Part shown: positions 45,025-53,521 of the stretch, in pieces
Layout of the letters: each line of letters starts with the position of its first letter
How positions within the stretch are numbered: the first letter of the stretch is position 1
Source: Pseudoxanthomonas sp.
GTDB taxonomy: Bacteria; Pseudomonadota; Gammaproteobacteria; Xanthomonadales; Xanthomonadaceae
Direction of reading: 5' to 3'
Length of the DNA: 64,000 bases
Assembly (NCBI RefSeq): GCF_002863005.1
Contig: NZ_PKDG01000008.1
Coordinates: 1 to 64,000, forward strand
Made by a program: the position numbers and the translations under genes
Notes under the pieces: generated by a model
The model's database searches: none
The model's input: only the letters and a program-made list of their open reading frames with translations
Told to the model about the DNA's origin: nothing

Positions 45025-46551
45025 ATGCTTCCATCGATAGACGAAGAACGCATCCGCCACGCCGGGCTGCGCGGGCGCGTGATCAGCGCCGAGCACGCCG
45101 CCCGCCTCATCCAGCCCGGTGAAACCGTTGCGATGAGCGGTTTCACGGGCTCGGGCTATCCCAAGGCCGTGCCGCTGGCGCTGGCGGCGCGCATCGAACG
45201 CGCGCATGCCGCAGGCGTGCCGTTCCAGATCAAGCTGATGACCGGCGCCTCCACCGCGCCGGAACTGGACGGCGCACTCGCGAAGGCCGATGCCATCGCG
45301 CTGCGCATGCCGTTCCAGAGCGACCCGGACGCGCGCAAGCGGATCAACGACGGCACCCTGGACTACATCGACATCCACCTCAGCCACGTCGCCCAGCATG
45401 TGTGGTTCGGCTTCTACGGCCCCATCGATACGGCCGTGGTGGAAGTCTCGGCGATCCGCGAAGACGGCACGCTGGTGCCCTCGACCTCGGTCGGCAACAA
45501 CAAGACCTGGCTGGACCTGGCGAAGAAGGTGATCGTCGAGGTCAACGACTGGCAGCCGGCCGGCCTGGAGGGCATGCACGACATCTACTACGGCACCGCG
45601 CTGCCGCCGCACCGCAGGCCGATCCCGCTGGAACACGTGCAGGACCGCATCGGCGATACCGCGCTGCATTGCGATCCCGACAAGATCGTCGCCGTGGTGC
45701 GCACGCACGGTCCCGACCGCAACAGCCCGTTCAGTCCGATCGACGCCACCAGCGAGCGCATCGCCGCGCACCTGATCGCGTTCCTCAAGCACGAAGTCGC
45801 GCAGGGCCGGTTGCCGGCGGACCTGCTGCCGCTGCAGTCGGGCGTGGGCAACATTCCCAACGCCGTGCTCGCGGGGCTGGCGAAGAGCGGCTTCCGCGGC
45901 CTCACGGCGTTCACCGAGGTCATCCAGGACGGCATGCTCGACCTGCTGCGCGATGGCGTGCTCGATGTCGCCTCGTGCACCGGCTTCGCGCTGAGCCCGG
46001 AGGCGAACGAGGTGTTCAAGCGCGATATCGCCTTCTACCGCGAGCGCATCATCCTGCGCACGCAGGAGATGTCGAACCACCCGGAACTGGTCCGCCGGCT
46101 CGGCTGCATCGGCATGAACGGCATGATCGAGGCCGACCTCTATGGCAACGTCAATTCCACCCACGTGATGGGCAGCCGCATCCAGAACGGCATCGGCGGC
46201 TCGGGCGACTTCGCCCGCAACGGTTTCATGTCGGTGTTCCTCAGCCCCAGCACTGCGAAAGGCGGCAGCATCTCCGCGCTGGTGCCGATGGTCAGCCACG
46301 TGGACCACACCGAACACGACGTCTCGGTGATCGTCACCGAACAGGGCCTGGCCGACCTGCGCGGCCTCACCCCCAAGCAGCGCGCCCGCACGCTGATCGC
46401 GAACTGCGCCCATCCCGACTATCGCGATGCACTGCAGGACTACTTCGACCGCGCCCTGCACCGCAGCTACGGCAAGCACACCCCGCACCTGCTACCCGAG
46501 GCGCTGTCATGGCACCAGCGGTGGTTGGAGACGGGGAGCATGAAGGAATAG
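45025..46551 (+). CDS. Acetyl-CoA hydrolase/succinate CoA-transferase family protein
   Basis: This 508-residue class I CoA-transferase has the N-terminal TVAMSGFTGSGYPKAVPLAL, the Cat1/ACH1-type segment LPLQSGVGNIPNAVLAGLA and the catalytic Glu in LTAFTEVIQDGMLDL. Glycine-rich and C-terminal motifs are IGGSGDFARNGFMSVFLSPS and VIVTEQGLADLRGLTPKQRA. Such enzymes move CoA between acetate and succinate, or hydrolyse acetyl-CoA. The length and ACH1-like pattern favour succinyl-CoA:acetate transferase. The ATG at 45025 is chosen over an upstream frame. Confidence 0.92.
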   Translation: MLPSIDEERIRHAGLRGRVISAEHAARLIQPGETVAMSGFTGSGYPKAVPLALAARIERAHAAGVPFQIKLMTGASTAPELDGALAKADAIALRMPFQSDPDARKRINDGTLDYIDIHLSHVAQHVWFGFYGPIDTAVVEVSAIREDGTLVPSTSVGNNKTWLDLAKKVIVEVNDWQPAGLEGMHDIYYGTALPPHRRPIPLEHVQDRIGDTALHCDPDKIVAVVRTHGPDRNSPFSPIDATSERIAAHLIAFLKHEVAQGRLPADLLPLQSGVGNIPNAVLAGLAKSGFRGLTAFTEVIQDGMLDLLRDGVLDVASCTGFALSPEANEVFKRDIAFYRERIILRTQEMSNHPELVRRLGCIGMNGMIEADLYGNVNSTHVMGSRIQNGIGGSGDFARNGFMSVFLSPSTAKGGSISALVPMVSHVDHTEHDVSVIVTEQGLADLRGLTPKQRARTLIANCAHPDYRDALQDYFDRALHRSYGKHTPHLLPEALSWHQRWLETGSMKE

Positions 46552-46580
46552 GCGCCTTCACGCGTTCGCCACTCGGCAAG

Positions 46581-46654
46581 GTCGGGGTGAACGAAATCGT
46601 CCCAACGTACGTCATCCGCGGCGGCTATGTCGGGGTTCGCAAGATCACCCCAAC
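46581..46654. repeat. Imperfect direct repeat of 26 bp with hairpin potential
   Basis: Two copies starting GTCGGGGT and ending CCCAAC (46581-46606 and 46629-46654) match at 19 of 26 positions, and each can fold on itself. They lie between the converging CoA-transferase gene and the following unknown gene. A dispersed intergenic repeat or bidirectional terminator is likely. Confidence 0.5.
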
Positions 46655-46673
46655 CGATAGCCCTGCCGCTTCG

Positions 46674-47090
46674 TCAGGCCTCGCCCGCAGCGGCATCCGA
46701 AATCTCAAGAAACCATCGACGCCTTTCACTCGGCTGATCCAGCCTGTCGTAGTCCTGCGTGAAAGCATCCAGCAGCGCCGATGTAGGCGACTCATACTTC
46801 CAAAGCTTCTTCGCAAGCAGATGTTGAAGGACCTCCAGTTGGGACAGCACCTCGTCATCCCCTTCGGTTGCCAGAGCGGCGTCGGCAAAACGGCGATACA
46901 AGTCCGCCAGCAGGTCGCTGCCCTCGCGGGAAGAAAGCGCTTCATAGAGGTAGCGCTGGTCCACCACAGGATCGACCGATCCCGCATGTACGCCATGCTC
47001 CGAGAGGAAGCCTTCCATCAGTTCCGACCGGCACGCGATCTCGGCCGCCAGAAGCCTGTAAACCCCGGTGAACGCTTCGACCGCTGTCAT
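46674..47090 (-). CDS. Hypothetical helical protein
   Basis: This 138-residue protein is predicted mostly helical (VYRLLAAEIACRSELMEGFL, LLADLYRRFADAALATEG, LSQLEVLQHLLAKKLWKYE), without signal peptide or membrane segment. The ATG at 47090 follows GAGAAAGGATCACCC, a good ribosome site, and is preferred over an in-frame ATG at 47159. A run of eight G residues (coding sense) lies 72 bp upstream. No family was recognised. Confidence 0.7.
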   Translation of the reverse strand: MTAVEAFTGVYRLLAAEIACRSELMEGFLSEHGVHAGSVDPVVDQRYLYEALSSREGSDLLADLYRRFADAALATEGDDEVLSQLEVLQHLLAKKLWKYESPTSALLDAFTQDYDRLDQPSERRRWFLEISDAAAGEA

Positions 47091-47188
47091 GGGTGATCCT
47101 TTCTCCTGCACGTTGACCTCTGTGTCCACGACGAGTGGGGGGCTGGATCGAGCCGTCATCGTCCCCCCCCCATCCTACCCGTTCGCCG

Positions 47189-47698
47189 TCAGGCGTTCTG
47201 CTCCACCAAGCGCGGCGATTTCATCACCCCCAGCACCCGCAGCGCGCGTGCCATGAACAGGCCGCTGAAGAGGCCGTAGGTGCCGGCCACCACCACGACG
47301 GCCGTCGTCGTCTCGAGGAGGCCCGGCGTCATGGCATGGACCACCGCCACGGCGTACTTGAAGAAGAAGATGCCCATCATCAGCGCGAGCGGTAGCCAGC
47401 TGCCGGGGACGGTGAACTGCTTCGTCGATGCGTCGTAGGCCACGCGGCGCGACGGTGCGCGTAGCATCGCGATGGCCACCACGGCGACCCATGCGCAGGC
47501 CCAGGCGGTCAGCGCGGTAAGGTGGGCGTCGAACGTCGACCAGACCGAGTACAGCGACCACGCCAGCATGGCGACCGGCAGCACGATCAGGCGGCCGCGC
47601 GAGACCTGGCGCGTCCTGCTCTGCAGGCAACCCAGGTAGACCAGGCCGAAGAACAGGCCGAAGACCCAGAGGGGGGTGTGGGTGAGGATCTGCATCAT
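47189..47698 (-). CDS. DUF6622-like inner-membrane protein
   Basis: This roughly 169-residue protein starts MMQILTHTPLWVFGLFFGLV and has about five hydrophobic segments (VLPVAMLAWSLYSVW, ALTAWACAWVAVVAIAML, LPLALMMGIFFFKYAVAVV, TTTAVVVVAGTYGLFSGLFM). The opening HTPLWVFGLF and the following LQSRTRQVSRGR are typical of small DUF6622-type proteins of unknown function. An ATG at 47743 would add 15 residues; the MMQ start is favoured. It lies just left of the dyad repeat array. Confidence 0.8.
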   Translation of the reverse strand: MMQILTHTPLWVFGLFFGLVYLGCLQSRTRQVSRGRLIVLPVAMLAWSLYSVWSTFDAHLTALTAWACAWVAVVAIAMLRAPSRRVAYDASTKQFTVPGSWLPLALMMGIFFFKYAVAVVHAMTPGLLETTTAVVVVAGTYGLFSGLFMARALRVLGVMKSPRLVEQNA

Positions 47699-47870
47699 GG
47701 GGCGAGGGTCCGGGAGGGGCCGACACCGCGTCGGCTCATGCACATCCTCGGACCCGCCCGCCTTGCCGTGAGGTGCCGGAAGTCAACACTTTCAGGTGCC
47801 GGAGGTCGTGGGGCCTCCCCGCGCGTCCGGTCGGCTCGGCGATGAGGCTTGCCGTCACCGTCGCAGGGCT

Positions 47871-48203
47871 TTCCTGTGCCATGACGAGGAAAATATCGTC
47901 GATGGCGAACCTATCTGGTGCGTCGCCGTCGTTCTTAAGTGCCATGACAAGGAAAATTTCTTTCGACGTCGAAGCATGGAGGTGCCATGACGATGAAATT
48001 TTCATCGATGGCGAAGTTCTTTTGTGCCATGACGAAGAAAATCGCAACGACGCCGCTGTTCTTTCTTGTGCCATGACAATGAAAATATCTTCGGCATCGA
48101 CGCTCCATGGTGCGATGACCGGGAACATTTCTCCGATGGCGCCCCTCTCTGGTGCGGCATCGAAGAAAAAAGCATCGCCATCGATGAAATTTTCATCGCT
48201 TCC
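47871..48203. repeat. Array of about seven dyad-containing repeats, 42-44 bp period
   Basis: Units begin with TGCCATGAC or a close variant at 47877, 47940, 47983, 48025, 48069, 48111 and 48153, spaced 63, 43, 42, 44, 42 and 42 bp. A typical unit reads CCATGACGATGAAAAT, then a variable TTTC/ATC part, then TCGATGGCGAA. Units 1, 3 and 7 hold strong dyads, for example CGATGAAA-T-TTTCATCG in units 3 and 7. The array is AT-richer than its surroundings. Frames are open on both strands across it, but none looks like a normal gene. It lies between a DUF6622-like gene and a proline-rich membrane protein gene, which end or start at its edges. I recognise no known element. Confidence 0.8.
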
Positions 48204-48227
48204 GGTATTTCCGGCCTCGGCAGCCGA

Positions 48228-48776
48228 TCAGAGTGCACAGCCGCGGCGGCTCATCGAAGCCTGGATCGTGTTCGCGCTGGAGGGGCTGTTGCGCATGGCG
48301 CGGCGAAGTTCTTCACAGGTCACGTTCTTGAGGAACTGCTGGTAACGGCCAACGAACGAGCTGTCGTGGAGGATCACGTTGAGCCGTGACGGTGCCTCGA
48401 ACGCGCGCTTGTCCTGGCGGACGAAGAGATCACGCTCGCCTGCGCGCAGCGGCGCGGCCGGCAGCGAGAGCACCAGCGGCCCCGTGTCCTGCGATGGCAG
48501 CGGCGGCGCGTCGTGCGGTGCCGTCTCAGGAGGCGTCGCCGACATGCGCGGCGCGGGTCGCGGGCGTGCAGGCAGCGACGGCAGGTTCGGGCGCGAAGCC
48601 ACGGTGCGTGGAACGACGGTCGGGCGCGCGATGAAGCGCAGGCGCAGGCGATCGCTGTCCTCCGCCATCCGTCCCTGCCCCGACGGGCGGGAGACCAGCA
48701 GCACAACGCCGACACATGCATGCACCAGCACGACCACGACGACGGCGACGATCCTGTCCCTGCGCATGCGTTCCAT
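48228..48776 (-). CDS. Hypothetical single-pass, proline-rich periplasmic protein
   Basis: This 182-residue protein has one N-terminal membrane helix (IVAVVVVVLVHACVGVVLLV, residues 9-28). A Pro/Arg-rich linker follows (about residues 50-100), and then a small C-terminal domain ending in RYQQFLKNVTCEELRRAMRN with two Cys. The layout recalls TonB-like energy transducers, but the TonB C-terminal YP box is absent. Its stop lies 25 bp from the dyad repeat array. No family was recognised. Confidence 0.7.
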   Translation of the reverse strand: MERMRRDRIVAVVVVVLVHACVGVVLLVSRPSGQGRMAEDSDRLRLRFIARPTVVPRTVASRPNLPSLPARPRPAPRMSATPPETAPHDAPPLPSQDTGPLVLSLPAAPLRAGERDLFVRQDKRAFEAPSRLNVILHDSSFVGRYQQFLKNVTCEELRRAMRNSPSSANTIQASMSRRGCAL

Positions 48777-48901
48777 CCTGGTGGCGAGCGAGTGTGCGAA
48801 TGGCTCGCCACCCTACCTGCACGACCGCCGCGCCACGCATCGCAGCGCGAACACGTTCAGAACGAAGTCAGCCCCATGTAAGGGATGGGTTAAACGCCTA
48901 C

Positions 48902-48927
48902 AAAAAAAGGGGCGGTCGCCCGCCCCT
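48902..48927 (-). terminator. Rho-independent terminator after pilU
   Basis: On the minus strand GAGGGGCGGGCGACCGCCCC folds into a GC-rich hairpin followed directly by seven T residues, 25 bp after the pilU stop. It is the terminator of the pilT-pilU unit. Confidence 0.9.
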
Positions 48928-48952
48928 CTCCGTGCGTCGCGTCGGGCGGAGG

Positions 48953-50083
48953 TCAGCGAACCTCCGCGATCTCCACGCCATCCAGGCCCTGCGCCAGTGT
49001 GCGGGCGTCGCCGCCCTGGGCCAGCTTAATGCGCAGGCGCACCTCGTTCTGCGAGTCGGCGAAGCGCAGCGCATCCTCGTAGCTGATCTCGCCGGCCTGG
49101 TACAGCTCGAACAGGGCCTGGTCGAAGGTCTTCATGCCGAGGTTGGTGGATTCCTTCATCACTTCCTTCAGCTTGTGGACCTCGCCCTCGCGGATGTAGT
49201 CCTGCACCAGCGGCGTGCCGAGCAGGATTTCCATCGCCACGCGGCGCGCCTTGCCGTCCGGCGTGGGGATCAGCTGCTGCGCCACCACGCCCTTCAGGTT
49301 CAGCGAAAGATCCATCAGCAGCTGCTGCCGGCGGTCTTCCGGGAAGAAGTTGATGATGCGGTCCATCGCCTGGTTGGCGTTGTTGGCATGCAGCGTGCAC
49401 AGCACCAGGTGGCCGGTTTCGGCGAAGGCGATGGCGTGGTCCATGCCCTCGCGGGTACGCACCTCGCCGATCATGATCACGTCCGGCGCCTGGCGCAGCG
49501 TGTTCTTCAGCGCGGCTTCCCAGCTGTCCGTATCGATGCCGACCTCGCGCTGGGTGATGATGCAGCCTTCATGCTTGTGCACGAACTCGATCGGATCCTC
49601 GATCGTGATGATGTGGCCGGTCGAATTCTGGTTGCGGTAGCCGATCATCGCCGCCAGCGAGGTCGACTTGCCGGTACCGGTGGCACCGACGAACAGGATG
49701 ATGCCGCGCTTGGTCATCGAGAGCGTCTTGATGACGGGCGGCAGGTTCAGCTCTTCGATGGTCGGGATGCGCGTCTCGATGCGGCGCAACACCATGCCGA
49801 CCTGGTTGCGCTGGTAGAAGCAGCTCACGCGGAAGCGTCCCACGCCCGCCACGCCGATGGCGAAGTTGCACTCGTGGGTCTTCTCGAACTCCTCGCGCTG
49901 CGCCGGCGTCATCACGTTCAGCACCAGGTCGCGCGACTGCTGCGAGGTCAGCGGCGTCTGCGTGATCGGCGAGATCTTGCCGTGCACCTTGATGGACGGC
50001 GGCATGCCGGACGTGATGAACAGGTCCGACGCCTTCTGGTGCGCCATCAGCTTGAGGAACGAGGTGAAATCGATGGTGCTCAT
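48953..50083 (-). CDS. pilU: Type IV pilus retraction ATPase PilU
   Basis: This 376-residue PilT-like hexameric ATPase has FTSFLKLMAHQKASDLFITS at the N terminus, Walker A VGATGTGKSTSLAAMIG, the Asp box IITIEDPIEFVHKH, Walker B PDVIMIGEVRTREGMD and the His box TGHLVLCTLHANNANQAMDR. PilU works with PilT to strengthen pilus retraction in twitching and DNA uptake. The C-terminal LYQAGEISYEDALRFADS is PilU-like. It lies 66 bp after pilT. Confidence 0.96.
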   Translation of the reverse strand: MSTIDFTSFLKLMAHQKASDLFITSGMPPSIKVHGKISPITQTPLTSQQSRDLVLNVMTPAQREEFEKTHECNFAIGVAGVGRFRVSCFYQRNQVGMVLRRIETRIPTIEELNLPPVIKTLSMTKRGIILFVGATGTGKSTSLAAMIGYRNQNSTGHIITIEDPIEFVHKHEGCIITQREVGIDTDSWEAALKNTLRQAPDVIMIGEVRTREGMDHAIAFAETGHLVLCTLHANNANQAMDRIINFFPEDRRQQLLMDLSLNLKGVVAQQLIPTPDGKARRVAMEILLGTPLVQDYIREGEVHKLKEVMKESTNLGMKTFDQALFELYQAGEISYEDALRFADSQNEVRLRIKLAQGGDARTLAQGLDGVEIAEVR

Positions 50084-50149
50084 GGCGATGCTCCGTAAGA
50101 CGGAAGAAGCCGCGGGACGGCGGCCGCCGGTGGCGGCGCCGCGCGGCCG

Positions 50150-51187
50150 TTACTCGAACAACCGCTTTTCCTTGGCGTATTCCTTGGCCTGCTGGCGCGT
50201 GATCAGGCTGCGCTTCACCAGATCCTGCAGGTGCTGATCGAGCGTCATCATTCCGTAGTTCTGGCCGGTCTGGATGGCCGAGTACATTTGCGCCACCTTG
50301 TCCTCGCGGATCAGGTTGCGGATGGCCGGGGTGCCGACCATGATTTCCCAGGCCGCCGTGCGGCCACCGCCGATCTTCTTAAGCAGCGCCTGCGAAATGA
50401 CCGCGCGCAGCGACTCGGACAGCATCGAGCGTACCATTGGCTTCTCGCCGGCGGGGAACACGTCGATGATGCGGTCGATGGTCTTGGCCGCCGAGCTGGT
50501 GTGCAGGGTGGCGAACACCAGGTGGCCGGTTTCCGCGGCGGTCAGCGCCAGGCGGATGGTTTCCAGGTCGCGCAACTCGCCGACCAGGATGTAGTCGGGG
50601 TCTTCACGCAGCGCCGAACGCAGCGCCTCGTTGAAGCCGTGCGTGTCGCGGTGCACTTCGCGCTGGTTGATCAGGCACTTCTGCGAGGTGTGCACGAACT
50701 CGATCGGGTCCTCGACGCTGAGGATGTGCCCGTACTCGTTCTTGTTGATGTGGTCGATCATCGCCGCCAGCGTGGTCGACTTGCCCGAACCGGTCGGGCC
50801 GGTGACCAGGATCAGGCCCTGCGGCTGCTGGATCAGTTCGCGGAACAGCGGCGGGCAGCCCAGGTCTTCCAGGGTCAGGACTTCCGACGGAATCGTGCGG
50901 AAGACGGCGCCGGCGCCACGGTTCTGGTTGAAGGCATTGACGCGGAAGCGCGCCAGCGACGGAATCTCGAACGAGAAGTCGACCTCGAGAAATTCTTCGA
51001 AGTCGCGCCGCTGCTTGTCCGACATGATGTCGTAGACCAGCGCGTGCACCTGCTTGTGGTCCAGCGCCGGGATGTTGATGCGGCGTACGTCGCCATCCAC
51101 GCGGATCATCGGCGGCAGGCCGGCCGACAGGTGGAGGTCGGATGCTTTGTTCTTTACCGAGAACGCCAACAGTTCGGCGATATCCAT
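50150..51187 (-). CDS. pilT: Type IV pilus retraction ATPase PilT
   Basis: This 345-residue cytoplasmic ATPase drives pilus retraction. Motifs include DIAELLAFSVKNKASDLHLS, Walker A VTGPTGSGKSTTLAAMI, the Asp box LSVEDPIEFVHTS, Walker B DPDYILVGELRDLETI, the His box TGHLVFATLHTSSAAKTIDR and the PilT-specific AIRNLIRE. The start at 51187 matches family N termini; an upstream ATG in frame is ignored. It is divergent from yggS, a conserved layout. Confidence 0.97.
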   Translation of the reverse strand: MDIAELLAFSVKNKASDLHLSAGLPPMIRVDGDVRRINIPALDHKQVHALVYDIMSDKQRRDFEEFLEVDFSFEIPSLARFRVNAFNQNRGAGAVFRTIPSEVLTLEDLGCPPLFRELIQQPQGLILVTGPTGSGKSTTLAAMIDHINKNEYGHILSVEDPIEFVHTSQKCLINQREVHRDTHGFNEALRSALREDPDYILVGELRDLETIRLALTAAETGHLVFATLHTSSAAKTIDRIIDVFPAGEKPMVRSMLSESLRAVISQALLKKIGGGRTAAWEIMVGTPAIRNLIREDKVAQMYSAIQTGQNYGMMTLDQHLQDLVKRSLITRQQAKEYAKEKRLFE

Positions 51188-51274
51188 GACGCTGCTTCCC
51201 CAAGTTGCTGCGAACTGGAACCTTGATTCCCCGGAGGGCAGTATAGCGCCCTCGCCGTTCCCGCCAATGGTTGG

Positions 51275-51964
51275 ATGAACATGCTCGCCGACACCCTCAG
51301 CGAGACCCTGCAACACCTTGAAAACGCAGCGAAAGCCACGCATCGGCCAACCCCTGCATTGCTGGCCGTGTCCAAGCTGCAGCCGGCGTCGGCCGTCGCC
51401 GAACTGGCCCGCGCGGGCCAGCGCGCGTTCGGCGAGAACTACGTGCAGGAAGCCCAGGCAAAGATCGGGGAACTGGCAGGCATGGGCCTGGAATGGCACC
51501 TCATCGGCCACTTGCAATCGAACAAGGCCGAACTCGCGGCGCAGCTGTTCGACTGGGTGCAGACGGTAGACCGTCACAAATTGGTTGGCGCTCTGTCACG
51601 CTATCGCCCTTCCGATCGTGCGCCGCTCAACGTGCTGGTGCAGGTGAACATCGACGATGAAGCCAGCAAGCATGGCTGCCAACCCGACGAGGTCGCCGCC
51701 CTCGCCGCTGCCATCGCCGCCGAACCGCGCCTGCGCCTGCGCGGGCTGATGGCGATTCCCGCGCCCCACCCCGACACCGCCCGGCGCATCGACGCCTTCC
51801 GGCGCATGCAGGCACTGCAGGACCAGCTTGCGGCGAAGCATCCCGGCGTGGATACCCTGTCGATGGGCATGAGCGAGGACTACGCACTCGCCGTCGCGCA
51901 CGGGGCCACGATGGTCCGCATCGGCACCGCCCTGTTCGGCGCGCGCCCGTCGCGACCCGCCTGA
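51275..51964 (+). CDS. YggS family pyridoxal phosphate homeostasis protein
   Basis: This 229-residue single-domain PLP-binding barrel (PLPBP/PROSC) has the PLP Lys in ALLAVSKLQPASAVAELA, RAFGENYVQEAQAKIGELAG, WHLIGHLQSNKAEL and the C-terminal TLSMGMSEDYALAVAHGATM with RIGTALFG. It keeps free PLP levels balanced and affects amino-acid metabolism. Starts at 51275 and 51281 are both possible. It is followed after 30 bp by proC. Confidence 0.95.
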   Translation: MNMLADTLSETLQHLENAAKATHRPTPALLAVSKLQPASAVAELARAGQRAFGENYVQEAQAKIGELAGMGLEWHLIGHLQSNKAELAAQLFDWVQTVDRHKLVGALSRYRPSDRAPLNVLVQVNIDDEASKHGCQPDEVAALAAAIAAEPRLRLRGLMAIPAPHPDTARRIDAFRRMQALQDQLAAKHPGVDTLSMGMSEDYALAVAHGATMVRIGTALFGARPSRPA

Positions 51965-51994
51965 CTCCTTTCGACTTTCCCGAGGCCTGACGCC

Positions 51995-52837
51995 ATGACT
52001 CCTTCCACGTCGCGCTTGCTGACGCATCCCCTGGCCTTCATCGGCGGCGGCAACATGGCGCGCAGCCTGATCGGCGGCCTGCTCAAGCGTGGTGCGGACC
52101 CCTCGCGCATCCGCGTGGCCGAGCCCAACGAACCGCTGCGCGCGGCGCTGGCGGCCGACTTCGGCGTGCAGGTGTTCACCGAGGCCGGGGAAGCGGCCTA
52201 TGGCGCGGACACCTGGCTGTTCGCGGTGAAGCCGCAGGTCATGCGAGCGGTGTGCGAATCCCTCGCCCCGATGGCGCAGGCGCAGCGACCGCTGGCCGTC
52301 TCCATCGCCGCCGGCATCACCGTCGCGCAGATGCAGCGCTGGCTGGGCGGTGGGGTGCCGGTGGTGCGCAGCATGCCCAACACGCCCGCCCTGCTCGGCG
52401 CCGGCGTCACCGGCCTGCATGCGAGCGGCGAAGTCGACGCGACGGGTCGCGAGCGCGCGGAACTGCTGCTCTCCGCCGCGGGCCCGACCGTCTGGATCGA
52501 TGCCGAAGCGAAGATGGATGCCGTCACCGGCGTGTCCGGCAGCGGCCCGGCCTACGTCTTCCTGCTGGCCGAGGCGATGGAATCGGCTGCCGTGGCCGAA
52601 GGCCTGTCGGCCGACGCCGCACGCACCCTGGTGCTGCAGACCGTCCTGGGGGCGGCGCGCATGCTGACCGAAAGCGGCGAGACGCCGGCCGAATTGCGCC
52701 GCCGCGTGACCTCGCCCAACGGCACCACCCAGGCGGCGATCGAGACCTTCCAGGCCGGCGGCTTCGAAGCCCTGGTCGCGCGGGCCGTGCGCGCGGCGAC
52801 CGCACGGGGCGGGGAACTGTCCGCGGCGAACGATTGA
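51995..52837 (+). CDS. proC: Pyrroline-5-carboxylate reductase
   Basis: This 280-residue enzyme makes proline from pyrroline-5-carboxylate with NAD(P)H. The Rossmann motif is LAFIGGGNMARSLIGGLLKR. Others are VKPQVMRAV, PVVRSMPNTPALLGAGVTGL, VTGVSGSGPAYVFLLAEAME and RRRVTSPNGTTQAAIETFQ. Linkage with yggS is widely conserved. Confidence 0.97.
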   Translation: MTPSTSRLLTHPLAFIGGGNMARSLIGGLLKRGADPSRIRVAEPNEPLRAALAADFGVQVFTEAGEAAYGADTWLFAVKPQVMRAVCESLAPMAQAQRPLAVSIAAGITVAQMQRWLGGGVPVVRSMPNTPALLGAGVTGLHASGEVDATGRERAELLLSAAGPTVWIDAEAKMDAVTGVSGSGPAYVFLLAEAMESAAVAEGLSADAARTLVLQTVLGAARMLTESGETPAELRRRVTSPNGTTQAAIETFQAGGFEALVARAVRAATARGGELSAAND

Positions 52838-52898
52838 CTTCGCATCCGGCCCGCTCGGAACCTCGTAACGTACCTACAGCACACAGGCACCCACGCCG

Positions 52899-53354
52899 AT
52901 GAAACGCCTGATCGCCCCGCTGATTCTCGCCCTGTCCCTGGTCGCCTGCTCCGGCGGCGAGACGCCGCGTGCCGCCGAATTCGTTCCACCGGCGCCAGCC
53001 GAAACCGACTTCGGCAGCCTGCGCGTGCGCTACAACGCGCTGCCCACGCTGGCGCTGAGCGCGCCCGTCGCGAAGCAGTACGGCGTGCAGCGTGATGCCG
53101 GTACCGCGCTGGTGCTGGTCGCCCTGCGCGAGGTTAAAGGCGCCGAGGAAATCGATGCGGATGGCGAGGTCAGGGTGACCGCGCACGATCTCTCCGGCAC
53201 GCGCCAGGCGATCGAACTGCGCAAAGTCGAAGCCGGGGGATACACCGACCTGATCGGTACCGCCCGCGTCTCGCCGCGCAATTCCTATCGCTTCGAGATC
53301 GTGGTGCAGGCCGGTGGCCGCACGGAAACGGTGACGTTCCAGCGGAATTTTTGA
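52899..53354 (+). CDS. Hypothetical DUF4426-like lipoprotein
   Basis: This 151-residue protein has a lipoprotein signal with lipobox LVAC (Cys at about residue 18, followed by SGGE). The mature part is beta-rich with FGSLRVRYNALPTLALSAPV near its start and a C-terminal NSYRFEIVVQAGGRTETVTF. Layout and position after proC resemble DUF4426 proteins found beside yggS-proC in other gamma-proteobacteria. That match is from memory of the family and moderate. It is followed by a REP pair. Confidence 0.8.
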   Translation: MKRLIAPLILALSLVACSGGETPRAAEFVPPAPAETDFGSLRVRYNALPTLALSAPVAKQYGVQRDAGTALVLVALREVKGAEEIDADGEVRVTAHDLSGTRQAIELRKVEAGGYTDLIGTARVSPRNSYRFEIVVQAGGRTETVTFQRNF

Positions 53355-53370
53355 GGTCCGCGGGACCCGA

Positions 53371-53509
53371 TGTAGGAGCGACGTAAGTCGCGACCGCACG
53401 CCGTCCCTATCGAACTGTCCATTGCAGAACACAGTGATGATGACGCACCCGCCCTATCGAACGAGCGGATGGCGTCTGGTGCGCGGTCGCGACTTACGTC
53501 GCTCCTACA
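53371..53509. repeat. REP-like inverted pair, GGAGCGACGTAAGTCGCGA type
   Basis: TGTAGGAGCGACGTAAGTCG (from 53371) is matched by its reverse complement ending at 53509 (CGACTTACGTCGCTCCTACA). The spacer of about 85 bp has no gene. It lies between the converging lipoprotein and BtuF-like genes. Confidence 0.85.
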
Positions 53510-53521
53510 GAAGCGTCAACC

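Noticed and set aside
47871-48203. CRISPR array
   Set aside because: Units are degenerate over their whole length with no constant repeat and unique spacer, and no cas genes are present.
47773-48345. 190-residue plus-strand and 130-residue minus-strand frames across the repeat array
   Set aside because: Both are open only because the repeats lack stops. Translations are repeats such as SSWHKR or VMAQE in different frames, with no signal or domain, so I list the DNA array instead.
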